Assembly: GCF_035989305.1 (NCBI RefSeq)
Contig: NZ_CP108514.1
Location: 2,356,501-2,420,500 of the forward strand
Origin: Streptomyces sp. NBC_01233
GTDB taxonomy: Bacteria; Actinomycetota; Actinomycetes; Streptomycetales; Streptomycetaceae
DNA length: 64,000 bases
Direction: 5' to 3'
Within the stretch, counting starts at the first letter, position 1. Each line of letters starts with the position of its first letter. Below, in pieces: positions 29,901 to 38,875 of the stretch. Both the position numbers and the translations under genes were made by a program. The notes under the pieces are model-generated. The model was not told the DNA's origin and ran no database searches. It was given only the letters and a program-made list of their open reading frames with translations.

Positions 29901-31433
29901 TCAGGGGCGGCGGGAACGTGCCTTGAACGCGGCCTTGCGGGCCTCCTTCGCCGCCTTCTTGTCCGGGTGCAGCCGGCCCATCGCCTCCAGGACGTACGCC
30001 GTCGCCGGGTGCTCCACCCGCCACACCTGCTCGAAGAACCCCGCGTGATGGGCGGTCAGCGTCTCGATCAGGAGGGGCAGCTCGTCCGTCTCCCCGTCGG
30101 CGGCCAGCTGCGCCGCAATCGTGTCGACCGTCAGCCAGAACACCATCTCCGGGTCCGGTGCCGGTACGTCGGCCACCCCGCGCTCCGCCAGCCAGACCCG
30201 GGCGAGCCCGCCGAGCTCCGCGTCGTCCAGCACCGCGCGGACCGCCGGCTCGGCCTCCGGCCCGGCCGGAGCCAGGGCCTGCTGGCACCGGAGCCGGCGC
30301 AGCGGGCCGCCCTCGTCGTCCCCGCGGGCGGCGGCCAGCAGTTCGGCGACCGCGGCGGGCAGTTCGCGGCCGGCCAGCCACTGTTCGATCTCGGCCTGGG
30401 CAGCGTTCTCGGGGTAGAAGGAGACCGCGTCGAGCAGTGCGTCGGCGCCCTTGTCGGCCAGTTCGCCGACGGCGGGGGCCTCGACCCCGGCCTCCAGCAT
30501 GCGGGCCCGGATCCCGTACAGGCCGAGCGGGGTGAGGCGGACCATGCCGTAGCGGGAGACGTCCTCGTCGTCCACGGCGGCCGGGCCGCCCGCCTGCGAC
30601 GCGCCGGCGGGGATCTCCTCGTCGTCGGCCTCCGCCATCAGCTCCTCGTCGACGGGCCGGAATTCGACCAGCCCGATCGGCTCCAGCTGCCTGAACTGGT
30701 CGTCGAGGCGCATCATCGCGTCCGAGACCTGCTCCAGCACGGCGTCGGTGGGCTCGCCCATGCCGTCGGGGACGACCATGGACGCGGCGAGCACCGGCAG
30801 CGGAACCGGCCGGTCCGCCGCCCCGCCCTCGGTGACGGTGAGCAGGTAGAGGTTGGCGAGGACCCCGTCGAGGAAGTCCGCCTCGCGGCCCGGGTTCCAG
30901 TCCAGCCGGTCGAAGTCGATCTCGCCGCCCGCGTCCAGCGCGTCGACGAGGCCGTCCAGGTCGGGCACCGCCGCGTCGGCGAGCACCATGTCCAGGGCCG
31001 CCAGCCACAGGTCGAGCACATCGCCGGGCGCACCGCTCGTCACCAGCGCCAGGTCCTCGCCGGGCGCAGCCGTGCCGAACCGCTCTTCACCGCCCTGACC
31101 GGCGCCGGGACCGGTGTCCTGACCGGCGTCCTGACCGGCCTCCTCCTCCGGCTCCGTCACGTCGACCAGGCCGGTGTCCACGGCCACCCGCCAGGCCTGG
31201 CTCGCGTACCCCGCGGAGTCCGCGTCGGCGGCGTCGAGGCCGAGCGCCGCGACGGCCTCCGGCAGCTGGTCCGCGACGAGTTCACCGCCGATGCCGACGC
31301 GCGTCTCGGGTCCGGCCCAGCGGGCGAGGCGCACGGCGCGCGCGAACAGCGGGGCGACGAGGGCGTCGCGGGCCAGTTCCGCGCCGGAGTGCAGCCGAAC
31401 CGGCGGCAGCGTGGGGTGCGACTCTGCGGACAT
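29901..31433 (-). CDS. Large acidic hypothetical protein
   Basis: The 510-residue cytoplasmic protein starts at ATG 31433 with GGAGAA upstream. It is Asp/Glu/Ala-rich, largely helical, has an acidic Gly/Gln/Asp-rich insert (about 97-118) and a basic tail (KKAAKEARKAAFKARSRRP). No signal peptide or membrane helix. The repeated helical blocks suggest an alpha-solenoid. I do not recognise a family. Confidence 0.75.
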   Translation of the reverse strand: MSAESHPTLPPVRLHSGAELARDALVAPLFARAVRLARWAGPETRVGIGGELVADQLPEAVAALGLDAADADSAGYASQAWRVAVDTGLVDVTEPEEEAGQDAGQDTGPGAGQGGEERFGTAAPGEDLALVTSGAPGDVLDLWLAALDMVLADAAVPDLDGLVDALDAGGEIDFDRLDWNPGREADFLDGVLANLYLLTVTEGGAADRPVPLPVLAASMVVPDGMGEPTDAVLEQVSDAMMRLDDQFRQLEPIGLVEFRPVDEELMAEADDEEIPAGASQAGGPAAVDDEDVSRYGMVRLTPLGLYGIRARMLEAGVEAPAVGELADKGADALLDAVSFYPENAAQAEIEQWLAGRELPAAVAELLAAARGDDEGGPLRRLRCQQALAPAGPEAEPAVRAVLDDAELGGLARVWLAERGVADVPAPDPEMVFWLTVDTIAAQLAADGETDELPLLIETLTAHHAGFFEQVWRVEHPATAYVLEAMGRLHPDKKAAKEARKAAFKARSRRP

Positions 31434-31825
31434 GGTGCTGTTCTCCTCGCGGACGCGGTGGGGGCCGGGCGCGCAGCCGGGCCGGCGGGCCGTGACGACC
31501 GATTGGTCCGTCATGTGCGCGCGGACATCGGCGACATGGCCGACATGACAGGCAGGGCGGCGCAGGGCAGGTGTGGCGCAGATGACAGCGGTGGCCGTCG
31601 TTCGGCGCTCCAGCGTAGACGCATTTCGGGACCATCCGGTGGGCCATCACCTTTGGTTCATCCCACAGTCAGCTGTCGTATTCCCTGGAGGGCTTGACAA
31701 CTTTGCTGGCCACACAGGAAATTGACGCGCGTAGATGTATCGGGAGCGGCACACCTCCCGCAGATCTCGCTGCGACCCCGCTGCCGCGCCCCTCCTTTCC
31801 CTCTCCCACACCGGAGTTCCTGCCC
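31434..31825. other. Divergent promoter region
   Basis: It separates the acidic protein gene from the extracellular nuclease gene. It holds the PHO box at 31645-31677 and a candidate -35 hexamer TTGACA at 31694-31699. No gene seen. Confidence 0.5.
31645..31677 (+). promoter_or_regulatory. Candidate three-unit PHO box
   Basis: Three consecutive 11-bp units carry TCA at the same place: CATCACCTTTG, GTTCATCCCAC, AGTCAGCTGTC. They lie 17 bases before TTGACA, upstream of the nuclease gene. Confidence 0.55.
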
Positions 31826-33667
31826 ATGCGCTCCTCGCATCCCCGTTCCGCCGCCGTCGCGGCCCTCGTCGCCACCGCACTGGCCACCGGCCTGCTCGCG
31901 GGCTCCGCCGACGCGGCCGAAGGCGCCGTGTCCGCCGATCCGATACGCATCCACGACATCCAGGGCACCACCCGGATATCCCCGCTGAACGGCAAGCAGG
32001 TCACCGACGTCGAGGGCATCGTGACGGGCGTGCGGACGTACGGCTCGCGCGGCTTCTGGATCCAGGACCCGGACGCCGACGACAACGACGCCACCAGTGA
32101 GGGCGTGTTCGTCTTCACCAGCTCCGTTCCGACCGTCGCCGTGGGCGACGCGGTGAAGGCCTCCGGCACCGTCGGCGAGTACGTCCCCGGCGGCCTGACC
32201 TCCGGCAACCAGTCGGTGACCCAGATCTCCAAGCCGACGGTGACCGTGGTCTCCTCCGGCAACGCGCTGCCCGAGGCCACCGCGGTCAACGAGTACACGG
32301 TGCCCGCCGAGTACGCCCCGGCCGGCGACCCGGCCGCCGGCGGCAGCATCAACGGCCTGGCCCTGGAACCCTCCCGCTACGCCCTGGACTTCTACGAGTC
32401 CCTGGAGGGCATGAACGTCCGCATCGGCACCTCGCGCGTGGTCGGCGCCACCACCCCGCACTCGGAGCTGTGGGTCACGGTCAAGGGCTGGGAGAACACC
32501 GCCAGGCGCGGCGGCACCGTCTACGGCTCCTACGAGTCCCAGAACACCGGCCGCCTGAAGATCCAGCAGCTCGCGCCCCTCGCGCAGCAGCCCTTCCCGG
32601 TGGCCAACGTCGGCGACAAGCTGACCGGCACCACCGAAGGCCCGCTGGACTTCAACCAGTTCGGCGGCTACACGCTGGTGGCCCGTACCCTCGGCACCGT
32701 CAAGGCGGGCACCCTCGCCCCCGAGAAGACCAAGCCGCAGGTCGCGCAGGAGCTCGCGGTGGCCACGTACAACGTGGAGAACCTCGACCCGACCGACCCG
32801 CAGGAGAAGTTCGACGCGCTGGCGAAGGCGGTCGTCGAGAACCTGGCCGCCCCCGACATCCTCGCCCTGGAGGAGATCCAGGACGATAACGGCGCCAAGA
32901 ACGACGGCACCGTCTCCGCCGAGCAGACGCTGACGAAGTTCACCGCGGCGATCACGGCGGCGGGCGGCCCGGCCTACCAGTGGCGGACCGTCAACCCCGA
33001 GGACAAGAAGGACGGCGGCGAGCCCGGCGGCAACATCCGCCAGGTCTTCCTCTTCAACCCGGCGCGGGTCTCCTTCACCGAGCGCGCCCCGGGCGACGCG
33101 GTGACGGCGACCGGCGTGGTCAAGGAGAACGGCAAGGCCGCCCTGACCCACTCCCCCGGCCGCGTCGACCCCGCGAACCCGGCGTGGGCGGACAGCCGCA
33201 AGCCCCTCGCGGGCGAGTTCGTCTTCCGCGGCAAGACGGTCTTCGTGATCGCCAACCACTTCGGCTCCAAGGGTGGCGACGAGGGCCTGACCTCGCACCA
33301 CCAGCCGCCGGTCCGTTCCTCGGAGGCCAAGCGGCTGCTGCAGGCGCAGGCCGTGAACGGCTTCGTCAAGGACATCCTGGCGGCGGACAAGAACGCGAAC
33401 GTCCTGGTCCTCGGTGACATCAACGACTTCGAGTTCTCGGCGACGACGGACGCGCTCGCGGACGGCGGGGCCCTGTACCCGGCGATCAAGTCGCTGCCGA
33501 AGGCGGAGCGCTACTCGTACGTCTACCAGGGCAACGCGCAGGTGCTGGACCAGATCCTGACCAGCCCGGCGATCAAGAAGTTCACGTACGACAGCGTGCA
33601 CATCAACGCGGAGTTCGCGGCGCAGAACAGCGACCACGACCCGCAGGTGCTGCGCTTCCGCCCGTAA
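31826..33667 (+). CDS. Secreted endonuclease/exonuclease/phosphatase-family protein (extracellular nuclease type)
   Basis: The 613-residue precursor has a Sec signal (SAAVAALVATALATGLLAG) and an OB-fold-like region (about 40-300; TDVEGIVTGVRTYGSRGFWI). The EEP catalytic domain has VATYNVENLDP, ILALEEIQDD, VFVIANHFGSKGG, VLVLGDINDFEFS and a C-terminal NSDHDPQVL, so the metal and His residues are all present. It should degrade extracellular DNA or phosphoesters. The upstream PHO box suggests that it scavenges phosphate together with the PhoX-like enzyme. Confidence 0.88.
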   Translation: MRSSHPRSAAVAALVATALATGLLAGSADAAEGAVSADPIRIHDIQGTTRISPLNGKQVTDVEGIVTGVRTYGSRGFWIQDPDADDNDATSEGVFVFTSSVPTVAVGDAVKASGTVGEYVPGGLTSGNQSVTQISKPTVTVVSSGNALPEATAVNEYTVPAEYAPAGDPAAGGSINGLALEPSRYALDFYESLEGMNVRIGTSRVVGATTPHSELWVTVKGWENTARRGGTVYGSYESQNTGRLKIQQLAPLAQQPFPVANVGDKLTGTTEGPLDFNQFGGYTLVARTLGTVKAGTLAPEKTKPQVAQELAVATYNVENLDPTDPQEKFDALAKAVVENLAAPDILALEEIQDDNGAKNDGTVSAEQTLTKFTAAITAAGGPAYQWRTVNPEDKKDGGEPGGNIRQVFLFNPARVSFTERAPGDAVTATGVVKENGKAALTHSPGRVDPANPAWADSRKPLAGEFVFRGKTVFVIANHFGSKGGDEGLTSHHQPPVRSSEAKRLLQAQAVNGFVKDILAADKNANVLVLGDINDFEFSATTDALADGGALYPAIKSLPKAERYSYVYQGNAQVLDQILTSPAIKKFTYDSVHINAEFAAQNSDHDPQVLRFRP

Positions 33668-33737
33668 CTCCCCCGCTCCCACGAGCCGCAGGGGGTCCGG
33701 CCGCCGTCCTGGCCGGCCCCCCTGCCACAATCCGGCC

Positions 33738-34256
33738 ATGACCTTCCGCACCGCCACCCGACGGGACCTGCCCGCCGTACTCGCCCTGCTCGCCGACGAG
33801 GACCAGGTCCTCGACCCGGCCTCGATCGTGGTCGGCGAGGCGCACGAGCGGGCCTTCGCCGCCATCGAGGCGGACCCCCGCAACGAGATGCTGGTCCTCA
33901 CGGGCGGAGCGGACAGGGCGGACGGGGTGCACGCGTCGGACGGGGCGGACGGGGCGCACGCGTCGGACGAGGCGCACGAGATCGTCCTCGGCTGCCTCCA
34001 GCTGACGTACATACCGGGCCTGGGCCAGAACGGGCAGGAGCGGGCCGTGGTGGAGGCCGTACGGGTCCGCGCGGACCGGCGGGGCGCGGGACTCGGCGCG
34101 GAGCTGATGCGCCTGGCCGTCGAGCGGGCCCGCGAGCGCGGCTGCGGCCTGGTCCAGCTGACGAGCAGCAAGCGGCGCACGGCGGCCCACCGCTTCTACG
34201 AGCGGCTGGGCTTCGCACGCAGCCACGAGGGCTTCAAGCTGCAGCTGAAGCCGTAA
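33738..34256 (+). CDS. GNAT-family N-acetyltransferase with repeat insertion
   Basis: This 172-residue protein has the GNAT core: VVEAVRVRADRRGAGLGAEL (acetyl-CoA motif A) and AAHRFYERLGFARSHEGFKL (motif B). Between the first strands lies a 9-residue tandem repeat (ADGVHASDG, ADGAHASDE) encoded by 27-bp direct repeats at about 33918-33970. It probably forms a surface loop and may vary in copy number. Substrate unknown. Confidence 0.87.
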   Translation: MTFRTATRRDLPAVLALLADEDQVLDPASIVVGEAHERAFAAIEADPRNEMLVLTGGADRADGVHASDGADGAHASDEAHEIVLGCLQLTYIPGLGQNGQERAVVEAVRVRADRRGAGLGAELMRLAVERARERGCGLVQLTSSKRRTAAHRFYERLGFARSHEGFKLQLKP

Positions 34257-34399
34257 CGGGCCCTTTCCGGGCAAGGTGGGGACTTTCGGCCCTGGCGTGA
34301 CGCTCGACACATCCCTACCGAATCCACCGGTTGTGGTGTTGAGTGTCTCCACGCCCGATCTTGCCCCGGCTTGTACCGCCCCCTCCCTGGAGGATCCGC

Positions 34400-34651
34400 G
34401 TGCTCCCCTCCATCCCCCTCGCCCAGGAAATCGGCCTCGCCGTGCTCGTGGCTGCGATCGTCTGGGTCGTCGGCCTCCGCCACATGCTGCGGGACAGGCG
34501 CTTCCACCGCCCGGAGCCCGTCGCCCACGAGGGTCTGCCGATGATCCCGGCCCAGCGCAGCTCCGCCTCGCACCCGATGGAGTCGGTGGAACTGACCGAG
34601 GCGGAACAGCAGGCGTTCGCCGGCCTGATCCGGACGATCCCCCTGCACTGA
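34400..34651 (+). CDS. Small single-pass membrane protein
   Basis: The 83-residue protein has one transmembrane helix (IGLAVLVAAIVWVVGL) and a cytoplasmic tail ending in an acidic helix (VELTEAEQQAFAGLIRTI). TGGAGGA at 34388-34394 sets the GTG start at 34400. Conserved in type among Streptomyces, role unknown. Confidence 0.68.
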   Translation: MLPSIPLAQEIGLAVLVAAIVWVVGLRHMLRDRRFHRPEPVAHEGLPMIPAQRSSASHPMESVELTEAEQQAFAGLIRTIPLH

Positions 34652-34676
34652 CGCCCGACGCGTCCGCACGTACGCC

Positions 34677-34708
34677 GAGCGCCCTCCCGGTCCACCGGAA
34701 GGGCGCTC
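34677..34708. terminator. Terminator hairpin
   Basis: GAGCGCCCT (34677-34685) pairs with AGGGCGCTC (34700-34708), after the small membrane protein gene. Confidence 0.75.
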
Positions 34709-34814
34709 AGTCGCAAGCCGCGGCCGCGGTCGCCACGAACGTCCGCTGCCGGATGGCTGCGATCACCACGGTCGCTTCGCAGCGGACGGCACCGCCGTCA
34801 AGCTCGGGTCGGCC

Positions 34815-35519
34815 TCACCGGCGGACACCGGCCGGAACGGCCACTTCTCCGTCGGCCCGGGACGCGGCGCCCGAGCCGGGCCCGAACCCCCTGACGATCA
34901 GCCACCCGGCCAGCCCCAGTTCCCAGGCGAACACCGGGAGGGCGGCGGCCGCCCCCGCCACGGAGAGCTGCGCGTAGGCCCCGAACATCACGGCGACGGC
35001 CGAGGCGCAGATCAGCGGCCCGCCGACCAGCCCGAGCACGGCGATGAAGCGCGGCACGAGCCGTGCGCGGTACGCCAGGTACGCAAGCAGGACGGCGTTC
35101 AGGCCGAGGGCGATGTTGGGCCCGAGCAGGAACGTCCAGTCGTGCACGGCCGCCAGCGCGACGTCGGCGCCGTCCGCCGCCCCCGCGTCCCGCCGCAGGG
35201 TGACGAGCGCCAGGACGGCGACGATTCCGAGGGCGATGACGGCCGCCTCCAGCAGCCGCCCGAAGGCGTACCCGAGCGCGAGCCCCTCGCCGTGGCGCCG
35301 CAGGACGGGGAACAGCGCCGCCCCGGTACCGGCCACCGCCACCACCAGCACCACCTCGCAGAGCACCCCGAGCAGCGCCCGCGTGTCGGCTCCCTGCGCG
35401 AGCCGGCCGTCCGCCGCGCCCAGCAGGGGGCGGTACAGAGCCGCCCCGGCCATCGCGGCGACCTCGGTCAGCAGGAACAGCGACCCGGCGGCCACCGCGG
35501 TTCTCCGGTCCGGACTCAT
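34815..35519 (-). CDS. DUF4386-family membrane protein
   Basis: The 234-residue protein has six hydrophobic segments and DUF4386 features (SPDRRTAVAAGSLFLLTEVA at the N-terminus, LLGPNIALGLNAVLLAYLAY, RLVPRFIAVLGLVGGPL). Function unknown; DUF4386 genes often lie beside TetR genes, as here, and are probably regulated by them through the operators at 35546-35618. Confidence 0.85.
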   Translation of the reverse strand: MSPDRRTAVAAGSLFLLTEVAAMAGAALYRPLLGAADGRLAQGADTRALLGVLCEVVLVVAVAGTGAALFPVLRRHGEGLALGYAFGRLLEAAVIALGIVAVLALVTLRRDAGAADGADVALAAVHDWTFLLGPNIALGLNAVLLAYLAYRARLVPRFIAVLGLVGGPLICASAVAVMFGAYAQLSVAGAAAALPVFAWELGLAGWLIVRGFGPGSGAASRADGEVAVPAGVRR

Positions 35520-35545
35520 CTTCTCGGCACCCCTCGCTCATTGGC

Positions 35546-35618
35546 GGTGTACGCCGTACACCAAGCAGCAGGTGTACGCCGTACACCTGACAGCGACTAT
35601 AGGTGTACGACGTACACT
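35546..35618. promoter_or_regulatory. Three 17-bp TetR operators
   Basis: GGTGTACGCCGTACACC occurs exactly at 35546-35562 and 35571-35587, and with two changes at 35602-35618. The sites fill the divergent promoter between the DUF4386 and TetR genes. Confidence 0.85.
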
Positions 35619-35663
35619 CGTCAAGGAGAGGGTGCTGTCGAGGAGGAAAGGGGCCGAACCGGA

Positions 35664-36347
35664 ATGACCTGGCAGGAAGCCACGCACACGCAACGGATCC
35701 CCCTGAACAGGGACCGCGTCCTGCGCGCCGCCGTCGCGCTCGCCGACGCCACCGGCATCGACGCGCTCAGCATGCGCAGGCTCGCGCAGGAGCTGGACGT
35801 CGTACCGATGGCCCTCTACAAGCACGTGGCCAACAAGGAGGAGCTGCTCGACGGCATGGCCGACGCCGTCGTCGGCGAGATCGACCCGCCGGCCGCGGAC
35901 CCCGACTGGCAGCGCATGGTCCGCGGGCGGATCCTCTCGGCCCGGCGGGTCCTGCTGCGCCACCCCTGGGCGGCCCGGGTCATCGAGTCGCGGACCGGCC
36001 CCACCCCGGCCGTGCTGGCGTACCTGGACTCGATGGCCGGGAGCTTCCGGGACGGCGGCCTCTCCGCCGACCTCACGCACCACGTCATGCACGCGATGGG
36101 CAGCCGCCTGCTCGGCTTCAGCCAGGAACTGTTCGACACCTCGGGCCCCTCCGGCCCGCCCGACCCCGGGCTGGCGGCGCGCTACCCGCACATCGCGGAA
36201 CTGGCCGCGACGGCCGCGCACGACGGGGGCTCCACGGTCGGCGGCGGCTGCGACGACCAGTTCGAGTTCGAATTCGCCCTGGACCTCCTCCTGGACGGCT
36301 TCGAAAGCCTCCGCCGCCAGGGCTGGACGTCCGTGCGGAAGGCCTAG
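35664..36347 (+). CDS. TetR-family transcriptional regulator
   Basis: This 227-residue regulator has an N-terminal HTH (RVLRAAVALADATGIDALSM, RRLAQELDVVPMALYKHVANKEEL) and a TetR_C-type ligand domain. It is divergent from the DUF4386 membrane protein gene with three perfect or near-perfect palindromes between. It therefore very likely represses both genes and responds to an unknown small molecule. Confidence 0.9.
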   Translation: MTWQEATHTQRIPLNRDRVLRAAVALADATGIDALSMRRLAQELDVVPMALYKHVANKEELLDGMADAVVGEIDPPAADPDWQRMVRGRILSARRVLLRHPWAARVIESRTGPTPAVLAYLDSMAGSFRDGGLSADLTHHVMHAMGSRLLGFSQELFDTSGPSGPPDPGLAARYPHIAELAATAAHDGGSTVGGGCDDQFEFEFALDLLLDGFESLRRQGWTSVRKA

Positions 36348-36430
36348 CGGGGCTCAAACGACGGTGAACGACAACGCGGTTCAGCGCTCGGGGTCAGAAC
36401 GCGCCCCGTCGAGCAGAGGAGGAAAGGGAA

Positions 36431-36469
36431 GCGCCCTCCTCGGGCCGTGGCGGGGCCGTGGGAGGGCGC
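36431..36469. terminator. Terminator between convergent tetR and dapD
   Basis: GCGCCCTCC (36431-36439) pairs with GGAGGGCGC (36461-36469). The rest of 36348-36561 holds no gene. Confidence 0.7.
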
Positions 36470-36561
36470 TCAGTGGTGACCCGCTCCGACGACTGGCGAC
36501 AGCTCAGCCGCCGGTCGGCCAGTTGATCGGTGACTGGGCCGCGGGTCGGTGCGGCGGGGCG

Positions 36562-37542
36562 TCAGTTGTGGCTGTGCAGGACCTCGTTCAGGCCGCCCCA
36601 GGCCGCCTTGTACGGGCGGGCCTCGACGGCGCCGGTGACCGAGTTGCGGCGGAAGAGGATGTTGCTGGCGCCGGAGAGCTCCAGGGCCTTGACGATCTGG
36701 CCGTCCGGCAGGGTGACGCGGGTGCCCGCGGTCACGTACAGGCCGGCCTCGACGACGCACTCGTCGCCCAGCGCGATGCCGACGCCGGCCTCGGCGCCGA
36801 TCAGGGTGCGCTCGCCGATCGAGATGACCTGCTTGCCGCCGCCCGAGAGGGTGCCCATGGTGGAGGCGCCGCCGCCGATGTCGGAGCCGTCGCCGACCAC
36901 GACGCCCGCGGAGATGCGGCCCTCGACCATGGAGGTGCCGAGGGTGCCGGCGTTGAAGTTGACGAAGCCCTCGTGCATGACGGTGGTGCCCTCGGCGAGG
37001 TGCGCGCCGAGGCGGACGCGGTCCGCGTCGGCGATGCGCACGCCCTTGGGGGCGACGTAGTCGGTCATCCGCGGGAACTTGTCGATCGAGGTGACCTGGA
37101 GGTGCAGGCCCTCGGCGCGCGCGTTGAGGCGGACGGTCTCGACCTGGTCGATCGCGACCGGGCCCAGCGAGGTCCAGGCGACGTTGGCGAGCAGCCCGAA
37201 GACGCCGTCGAGGTTCTGGCCGTGCGGCTTGACCAGGCGGTGGCTGAGCAGGTGCAGGCGCAGGTACGCGTCGTGCGCGTCCAGCGGCTTGTCCTCCAGG
37301 GAAGCGATCACCGTACGGACGGCTACGACCTCGACCCCGCGGACCGCGTCCGTACGGATCGCCTTGGCCGCGGCGGCACCGAGGAGCTCCACGGCCTGCT
37401 CGGCGGTGAGGCGCTCGGTGCCGGCCGGGCCGGGCTCGGCGACCAGCTCGGGGGCGGGGAACCAGGTGTCGAGGACGGTGCCGTCGGCGGTGAGGGTGGC
37501 AAGTCCGGCGGCGACGGCGCCGGTGGTACGCGTAGCAGTCAT
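36562..37542 (-). CDS. dapD: Tetrahydrodipicolinate N-succinyltransferase (actinobacterial type)
   Basis: The 326-residue enzyme transfers succinyl from CoA to tetrahydrodipicolinate in lysine/meso-DAP synthesis. After a helical N-terminal domain the left-handed beta-helix is clear: repeated hexapeptides in [61 protein letters not shown]. It ends [18 protein letters not shown]. It begins nine bases after the MFS gene, so readthrough from that gene is possible. Confidence 0.93.
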   Translation of the reverse strand: MTATRTTGAVAAGLATLTADGTVLDTWFPAPELVAEPGPAGTERLTAEQAVELLGAAAAKAIRTDAVRGVEVVAVRTVIASLEDKPLDAHDAYLRLHLLSHRLVKPHGQNLDGVFGLLANVAWTSLGPVAIDQVETVRLNARAEGLHLQVTSIDKFPRMTDYVAPKGVRIADADRVRLGAHLAEGTTVMHEGFVNFNAGTLGTSMVEGRISAGVVVGDGSDIGGGASTMGTLSGGGKQVISIGERTLIGAEAGVGIALGDECVVEAGLYVTAGTRVTLPDGQIVKALELSGASNILFRRNSVTGAVEARPYKAAWGGLNEVLHSHN

Positions 37543-37551
37543 ATCCGAAAC

Positions 37552-38784
37552 CTAACCGGCGACGGCCTGAGGTTGCGAACCGGTCTCATGTGCCGGTCTG
37601 AGCGCGTGTCGGCGCTGCCGTGCCCAGGCCCACAGCACCGCCCCGCCCGCCGCCACCGCGAGCCCGGCGCACAGTGGCCACAGCAGACCGGGCGCAGCGG
37701 AGTACAGCGCACCGCCCAGCGGGGGCCCGATGACGACCCCGCTGACCGAGATCCCCGCGTACAGGCTCTGGAACCGCCCGACGGCGTGCTCGGGCGCCTC
37801 GTCGGCGACGTAGGCGGTGGCGGTGGTCTTGTAGAGGATCTCCCCGAGGCTCAGCAGGACCATCATCACCACGGCGCTCGCGATCCCCGCCCCGAACAGC
37901 AGCGCCCCGTACCCGGCCCCGACCAGCACCAGCCCGGCGGCGATCACCGGCAGCGCCGGCCGCTCGCGCAGCGCGACGGCGGCGGGCAGCTCCAGCAGCA
38001 GGATCACCCCGCCGTTGAGGGCGATGACGAGCCCGAAGGCGCGCGGGTCCAGGCCGTGGTCGGTGAGGAAGACGGGGAAGGTGGCGTACTGCTGGCGGTA
38101 GACGACGTCGGTCACCAGGATCGCGCCGAGCAGCACCAGGAGGGCGGGCCGGGCCCGTAGTTCGGCGGCGAGTCCGCGGCCCCGACCCCCGTCCGGGACC
38201 GCGGATGCTTTGCGGGGGGCGCCGCGCGCCGGGACGGCGCGGGCGGTCCAGAGGGCGAAGGCGAGGGTTCCGACGCCGTCGGCGACGAAGAGCCAGTCGT
38301 AGGAGAGCCCCGTCGCGATCAGGGCGCCCAGCGGCGGCCCGAGGGTGAATCCGCCGTTGGACGCGCAGCGTACGAGTGCGAAGGCCTGGCGGCGGGCTCC
38401 CTCCGGGACGGTGACGGCGACCAGCGCGGAGTTGGCGGCCCGGATCACGCCGGAGGCGTACTCGGCCACCGGCATGGCCGCGAAGAGGAGCGGCGTGGGC
38501 AGCAGCGGGAGGGCCGCGAGGGTGACCCCGGCGAGGGTGGCGGCGGCGAGGAGCACCCGGCGGTGGCCGAAGCGGTCCCCGTACCAGCCGCCGCTGAAGT
38601 TGCCCGCGACCAGGCCGATGCCGCCGATCCCGGTGACGAGGCCGGCCTGGGCGGCGCCGAGTCCGCGCGGGCCGGTCAGGTAGAGGAAGACGAAGACGAA
38701 GGTGAAGCTGACGACGGCGTTGACGAACACCCCCGCAGCCAGCAGCCACACGACCTTCGGTATGTCCTTGAACCCCTGCAGCAC
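37552..38784 (-). CDS. MFS transporter
   Basis: This 410-residue protein has about 12 hydrophobic segments and the MFS motif A region (GGWYGDRFGHRRVLL) between helices 2 and 3. It starts at GTG 38784 with GGGGGA upstream. Gene order and the divergent HxlR-type regulator suggest a drug- or metabolite-exporting MFS under that regulator's control. Substrate unknown. Confidence 0.88.
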   Translation of the reverse strand: MLQGFKDIPKVVWLLAAGVFVNAVVSFTFVFVFLYLTGPRGLGAAQAGLVTGIGGIGLVAGNFSGGWYGDRFGHRRVLLAAATLAGVTLAALPLLPTPLLFAAMPVAEYASGVIRAANSALVAVTVPEGARRQAFALVRCASNGGFTLGPPLGALIATGLSYDWLFVADGVGTLAFALWTARAVPARGAPRKASAVPDGGRGRGLAAELRARPALLVLLGAILVTDVVYRQQYATFPVFLTDHGLDPRAFGLVIALNGGVILLLELPAAVALRERPALPVIAAGLVLVGAGYGALLFGAGIASAVVMMVLLSLGEILYKTTATAYVADEAPEHAVGRFQSLYAGISVSGVVIGPPLGGALYSAAPGLLWPLCAGLAVAAGGAVLWAWARQRRHALRPAHETGSQPQAVAG

Positions 38785-38811
38785 ACCCGTGTCCCCCGCT
38801 TCCGACGTGTT

Positions 38812-38837
38812 AGTTCCTTTTGGGAACTGACTATGTC
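38812..38837. promoter_or_regulatory. Candidate HxlR operator in the divergent MFS/HxlR promoter
   Basis: AGTTCC-N5-GGAACT (38812-38828) and an overlapping TGAC-N3-GTCA (38827-38837) lie between the two divergent starts. Confidence 0.55.
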
Positions 38838-38875
38838 AGCATGACAGCCTTGGGTCAACGGACAAAGGAGTTCCC

